Source: Pseudevernia furfuracea
Lineage: Eukaryota; Ascomycota; Lecanoromycetes; Lecanorales; Parmeliaceae
DNA: 64,000 nt
Direction of reading: 5' to 3'
Assembly (NCBI GenBank): GCA_022315425.1
Contig: JAIUPT010000033.1
Coordinates: 2,071,607 to 2,135,606 of the forward strand
Positions 59,599 to 64,000 of the stretch are shown in pieces. Position 1 is the stretch's first letter; each line of letters begins with the position of its first letter. The notes beneath the pieces were generated by a model. It did not search any database, was not told the DNA's origin, and saw only the letters and a program-made list of their open reading frames with translations. The position numbers and the translations under genes were made by a program.

Positions 59599-59687
59599 AG
59601 CATTATTGACTAGAATAGTGATGCTGAGAGTATTATAGACTGGAATAATAACTAAAATAGTGATGCTGAAAATTGCGACACTCAATG

Positions 59688-60735
59688 GGACACTCAATGG
59701 CAGTGGTCTCAGCAGTGGTCTCAGCATTGGTCTCAGTATTGATCTCAGCATTGTTCTCAGCATTGATCTCAGCATTGGTCTCAGCATTGATCTCAGCATT
59801 GGTCTTAGCGATATTCTCAGCAGTATTCTCAGCAGTATTCTCAGCGATATTGGTCTCAGCGGTATTCTCAGCGCTGGTCTCAGCAGGCAGTGTTCTCAGC
59901 GGTATTCTCAGCGCTGGTCTCAGCAGGCAGTATTCTCAGCGATATTCTCAGCGGTGGTCTCAGCAGGTAGTATTCTCAGCGTTATTCTCAGCGCTGGTCT
60001 CAGCATTGGTCTCAGCATTGGTCTCAGCATTGATCTTAGCGATATTCTCAGCAGTATTCTCAGCAGTATTCTCAGCGGTATTGGTCTCAGCGGTATTCTC
60101 AGCGCTGGTCTCAGCAGGCAGTGTTCTCAGCGGTATTCTCAGCGCTGGTCTCAGCAGGCAGTATTCTCAGCGATATTCTCAGCGGTGGTCTCAGCAGGTA
60201 GTATTCTCAGCGTTATTCTCAGCGCTGGTCTCAGCATTGGTCTCAGCATTGGTCTCAGCATTGATCTTAGCGATATTCTCAGCAGTATTCTCAGCAGTAT
60301 TCTCAGCGGTATTGGTCTCAGCGGTATTCTCAGCGCTGGTCTCAGCAGGCAGTGTTCTCAGCGGTATTCTCAGCGCTGGTCTCAGCAGGCAGTATTCTCA
60401 GCGATATTCTCAGCGGTGGTCTCAGCAGGTAGTATTCTCAGCGGTATTCTCAGCGCTGGTCTCAGCAGTGGTCTCAGCAGGCAGTATTCTCAGCAGTATT
60501 CTCAGCAATGGTCTCAGCAGTGGTCTCAGCGGTATTGGTCTCAGCAGTGGTCTCAGCAGGTAGTATTCTCAGCGGTATTCTCAGCGATGGTCTCAGCGGT
60601 ATTGGTCTCAGCGGTATTCTCAGCGATATTGGTCTCAGCGGTATTCTCAGCAGTATTCTCAGCAGGTAGTATTCTCAGCGGTGTTCTCAACAGACAGTAT
60701 TCTCAGCACTAATCTCAGCATTGATCTCAGCAGTG
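59688..60735 (+). repeat. CTCAGC-anchored minisatellite, module 1
   Basis: About 1.05 kb made of 12-, 15- and 16-bp units that all contain CTCAGC, for example CTCAGCGGTATT, CTCAGCATTGGT and CTCAGCAGGCAGTATT. A higher-order unit of exactly 231 bp is visible: the word cttagcgatattctcag recurs with its TTAG at 59805, 60036 and 60267. Because units are multiples of 3 and lack stops, long meaningless open frames exist in several registers. Confidence 0.93.
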
Positions 60736-60852
60736 ACAGTAACAGTAACAGTAATAATAACAATAATAATAATAATAGTAATAGTAATAGTAATAGTAAT
60801 AGTAATAGTAATAATAATAATAACAATAATAATAATAATAATAATAATAAAT
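60736..60852 (+). repeat. AGTAAC/AATAGT microsatellite, module 1
   Basis: Trinucleotide-based tract running from (cagtaa) through (taatag)n to (aat)n. It occupies the same place as the tract just before the telomere array in module 2. Confidence 0.85.
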
Positions 60853-61567
60853 TAATCTTAGTATTACTATTCTAGTTAATCGTGATCTTTATAATATTAT
60901 TTTAGTTATTATTTTAATTAATAATACTCTTAATCTTACTATTTTAATTATCGTTTTAATTAATAATACTTATAATATAAGTTATAATTAATTATAATAA
61001 GTTAAAACTAGTTATAACTACGTGTAGTATTACTTACTATTAATTAAAAAGTTATTTAAATATTTATAAGTTTAGAATATATAAACAATTAAAAAATATT
61101 AGTTTAAATATCTTATTTAATTAATATAATTTAATTTAACTATATGTAATTCGACTATATATATTATGATTAATAAAGAACTAGTTCTAACTACGTATAG
61201 TATTAATTAATTATTAATTAAAAAGTAATATTAATAGTTATAGATTTAAAATATATAAAGAATTAATAATATTAATGTAAATATTTCACTTAGTTAATAT
61301 AATATAGCTTAACTATATGTGATTCGACTATATATAGTCATAACTACGTGTGTATTAATTACTTTTATTATTAATTAAAAGTAATATTAATAATTAAAAG
61401 TTTAAAGTATATATAATAATAATAATATTAGTTTAAGTATAAAAGAAGATAAAAGTTGTTTATAAATTAAATATATTATATTTTAATAAAGTTAAAAGTT
61501 TATTAATAAAAAGAGTTATATTTAAAGTTGAGTTTATAATAGTATATATTAAGTAATAAATAATAGA
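60853..61567. other. AT-rich spacer between modules
   Basis: About 715 bp of very AT-rich DNA. It contains internal degenerate repeats: words like taactatatgt(a/g)attcgactatatata and gtaatattaata recur at roughly 170- to 180-bp spacing. No gene. Confidence 0.7.
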
Positions 61568-61745
61568 CTAACCCTAGTATTCTCGGGCTTTGCCTGGCAA
61601 AACCCATCCGGATAAATTTTTCATTGGTGGAACAACGTTTTCCGGATCGACCGCTAGCGACAGGTTTTGCCAGGCAAAGCCTACCTTGGCAATGACCGCC
61701 AGCGACGTTCATCATAAAGATTTGCATGCAGTCTTCGTCGCTGAG
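61568..61745 (+). repeat. Hairpin repeat A, copy 2
   Basis: Near-identical to 59041-59218. The arms GGCTTTGCCTGGCAAAACC (61586-61604) and GGTTTTGCCAGGCAAAGCC (61663-61681) form a perfect 19-bp inverted repeat. Confidence 0.9.
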
Positions 61746-61966
61746 CTGTTTCAAGACATAATCGAAGTCATCGTCGTCTCTTTATGCAGTCTGAAAAGAC
61801 TTTAGAATATTTTTGGTCGACACGATTATTTGGTGAGGAAAGCGTGCGACGAAGCGCCAAGCCCTCGATAAGGCTGAGTCTGAATTTTCTTGATATGTCT
61901 AATTCTATTTAGAACTTCTTACACCTAAGCATTCAAACACCTACTTTGAGATCGTCGATTGAACAT

Positions 61967-62143
61967 TAACTCTAGTATTCTCGGGCTTTGCACTGCAAAA
62001 CCCATTCGGATAAATTTTTCATTGGTGGAACAACGTTTTTCGGATCGATCGTTAGCGGCAGGTTTTGCAGTGCAAAGCCTCTCAGGGCAATGGTCGTCAG
62101 CGACGTTCATCATAAAGATTTGTATGCAGTCTTCGTCGCTGAG
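61967..62143 (+). repeat. Hairpin repeat B, copy 2
   Basis: Arms GGCTTTGCACTGCAAAACC (61984-62002) and GGTTTTGCAGTGCAAAGCC (62061-62079) pair perfectly. The boundary word is decayed to TTAACTCTAG from CTAACCCTAG. Confidence 0.9.
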
Positions 62144-62256
62144 AAGTATTCTTAATTAGAATAATGATGCTGAGAGCATCGCTGACAAAAATAGTGATTA
62201 GAATAATGCGACACTCAATATGACACTCAATGCGACACTCAATGCGACACTTAATG

Positions 62257-63639
62257 GCAGTGGTCTCAGCACTGGTCTCAGTATTGATCTCAGCATTGAT
62301 CTCGGCATTGGTCTCAGCATTGGTCTCAGCATTGGTCTCCGCATTGGTCTCAGCATTGATCTCAGCATTGGTCTCAGCATTGATCTCAGCGGTATTGATC
62401 TCAGTGATATTCTTAGCAGTATTCTCAGCGGTATTGGTCTCAGCGGTATTCTCAGCGGTGGTCTCAGCAGGCAGTGTTCTCAGCGGTATTCTCAGCAGTA
62501 ATCTCAGCGGTATTGGTCTCAGCGGTATTCTCAGCAGTATTCTCAGCGGTATTGGTCTCAGCGGTATTCTCAGCGGTGGTCTCAGCAGGCAGTGTTCTCA
62601 GCGGTATTCTCAGCGGTGGTCTCAGCATTGGTCTCAGCATTGATCTCAGCATTGGTCTCAGCATTGGTCTCAGCGGTATTGATCTTAGCGGTATTGATCT
62701 CAGCGGTATTCTCAGCAGTGATCTCAGCAGGCAGTATTCTCAGCGGTATTCTCAGCGGTATTGGTCTCAGCGGTATTCTCAGCGCTGGTCTCAGCAGGCA
62801 GTATTCTCTGCGGTATTCCCTGCGGTGGTCTCAGCAGTATTCTCAGCGATATTCTCAGCAGTATTCTCAGCAGTATTCTCAGCGGTATTGGTCTCAGCGG
62901 TATTCTCAGCGCTGGTCTCAGCAGGCAGTGTTCTCAGCGATATTCTCAGCGGTGATCTCAGCAGGCAGTATTCTCAGCGGTATTCTCAGCGGTATTGGTC
63001 TCAGCGGTATTCTCAGCGCTGGTCTCAGCAGGCAGTGTTCTCAGCGATATTCTCAGCGGTGATCTCAGCAGGCAGTATTCTCAGCGGTATTCTCAGCGGT
63101 ATTCTCAGCGCTGGTCTCAGCAGGCAGTATTCTCAGCGGTACTCTCAGCGGTATTGGTCTCAGCGGTATTCTCAGCGCTGGTCTCAGCAGGCAGTATTCT
63201 CAGCGGTACTCTCAGCGGTATTGGTCTCAGCGGTATTCTCAGCGCTGGTCTCAGCAGGCAGTATTCTCTGCGGTATTCCCTGCGGTAATCCCTGCGGTAT
63301 TCTCTGCGGTGGTCTCAGCAGTATTCTCAGCGGTATTCTCAGCAGTATTCTCAGCAGTATTCTCAGCGGTATTGGTCTCAGCAGTATTCTCAGCAGTATT
63401 CTCAGCGTTATTGGTCTCAGCGATATTCTCAGCGGTGGTCTCAGCAGGTAATATTCTCAGCGGTATTCTCAGCGCTGGTCTCAGCAGTGGTCTCAGCATT
63501 GATATCAGCATTGATCTCAGCGATATTCTCAGCAGTGATCTCAGCAGGCAGTATTCTCAGCAATATTTTCAGCAGACAGTATTCTCAGCAATAATCTCAG
63601 CACTAATCTCAGCACTAATCTCAGCATTAATCTTAGCAG
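62257..63639 (+). repeat. CTCAGC-anchored minisatellite, module 2
   Basis: About 1.4 kb of the same CTCAGC-containing units as module 1 but in a different order and number. It includes local duplicates (for example the GCGGTGATCTCAGCAGGCAG blocks near 62950 and 63056). A few units are variants (CTCTGCGGTATTCCCTGCGG at about 62805 and 63266). Confidence 0.93.
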
Positions 63640-63693
63640 TGAGAGTGACAGTAACAGTAATAGTAACAGTAATAATAACAATAATAATAATAA
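63640..63693 (+). repeat. AGTAAC/AATAAT microsatellite before telomere
   Basis: Short trinucleotide tract (gacagtaacagtaatag, ending in aataataataa) joining the minisatellite to the TTAGGG array without a gap. Confidence 0.85.
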
Positions 63694-63819
63694 TAGGGTT
63701 AGGGTTAGGGTTAGGGTTAGGGTTAGGGTTAGGGTTAGGGTTAGGGTTAGGGTTAGGGTTAGGGTTAGGGTTAGGGTTAGGGTTAGGGTTAGGGTTAGGG
63801 TTAGGGTTAGGGTTAGGGT
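63694..63819 (+). repeat. Telomere repeat array, 21 x TAGGGT
   Basis: Twenty-one uninterrupted 6-bp units of the TTAGGG telomere repeat, G-rich strand pointing rightwards as expected for a right-hand chromosome end. No degenerate unit is seen except at the very last bases (gggtag). Confidence 0.97.
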
Positions 63820-64000
63820 AGTGGTTTTAAATAAAAAAGAAGGTAGGGTCATTTTCGCGCCTTTGTTTACTGCTTGACAATTTCCTTGTGTCCTGGCGAC
63901 TTTACTGCGGAACGCCCTACGAGCGCGGTGATCGAGGAATCTCACGCGGAATTTCATCGCGGCTGGGCTATGGCAATTCTTCATTAAGAAGGCTTGGATG
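63820..64000. other. Non-telomeric sequence beyond the telomere array
   Basis: The 181 bp after the array are of ordinary composition. On the minus strand the last 145 bp read without a stop (MKNCHSPAAMKFRVRFLDH onward, to KMTLPSFLF), then the frame runs into the telomere repeat. I do not recognise it. Its presence means the array is not the end of the sequence. Confidence 0.6.

Noticed and set aside
59660..60712. Open frame of 350 codons (Leu-Ser-Ile/Gly/Ala repeats)
   Set aside because: It is produced by the CTCAGC minisatellite, is open in more than one frame, and has no non-repetitive part. The same applies to 62474-63451.
59041..62143. Protein-coding gene in the hairpin repeats (open frames of 60-70 codons on both strands)
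   Set aside because: Both strands are open because of the palindromic structure; the paired arm changes fit nucleic-acid structure better than protein conservation.
59688..63639. CRISPR-like short repeats
   Set aside because: Units vary in length and abut without unique spacers, and the genome is fungal. It is a minisatellite.
63541..63984. Minus-strand frame of 147 codons with Thr-Leu repeats
   Set aside because: The repeat is the telomere array translated; only the first 50 codons beyond it are non-repetitive, and they match nothing I know.

Overview
This is a filamentous ascomycete (Pezizomycotina) nuclear sequence running from gene-rich DNA into a subtelomere. Genes carry many short spliceosomal introns (about 46 to 150 bp, GT-AG, one GC-AG). 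Gene families such as fungal rhodopsin-domain membrane proteins, an AflR-type Zn2Cys6 regulator, an NRPS-like reductase and a NACHT NLR-type protein point the same way. The telomere unit is TTAGGG. Species cannot be fixed; Dothideomycetes is a guess from gene content and the AT-rich, RIP-like blocks. All gene models were spliced by eye and checked for frame continuity and total length divisible by three.

Region 1 (1-18.5 kb) is conserved housekeeping DNA: mitochondrial ribosomal protein bL33m (2.3 kb), a 1107-residue coiled-coil protein (3.1-6.5 kb, minus), peroxin PEX11 (7.0-7.9 kb, minus), the 18S rRNA processing factor ENP2 (8.2-10.6 kb, minus), divergently from it Mediator subunit MED13 (11.0-15.7 kb, plus), and a CCCH zinc-finger protein (16.4-18.5 kb, plus).

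Region 2 (18.5-34 kb) is looser: a rhodopsin-domain membrane protein, a damaged-looking Zn2Cys6 locus, a divergent pair made of a coiled-coil protein and an HSPA12-like Hsp70 ATPase, and an AflR-type transcription factor, separated by 1-3 kb gene-poor stretches.

Region 3 (34-51 kb) is accessory: a DUF3292-like membrane protein, a complete seven-exon NRPS-like adenylation-thiolation-reductase enzyme, a rhodopsin-domain gene interrupted by one in-frame TGA, a secreted arylsulfotransferase-like protein, and a NACHT NLR-type gene interrupted by one in-frame TAG. AflR regulator, NRPS-like enzyme and sulfotransferase may form a minimal biosynthetic neighbourhood; this is inference.

Region 4 (51-64 kb) has no intact gene. 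It is mostly AT-rich with decayed minus-strand coding relics. It is interrupted by a 5'-truncated LINE with an exact 13-bp target-site duplication. It then holds a roughly 2-kb module present twice: two hairpin-forming repeats (types A and B, with compensatory arm changes), then a CTCAGC-anchored minisatellite, then a trinucleotide tract. The second copy runs directly into 21 TTAGGG units. Unexpectedly, 181 bp of non-telomeric sequence follow the telomere array. The duplicated hairpin module and the telomere array that does not end the sequence are the most unusual parts of the window.
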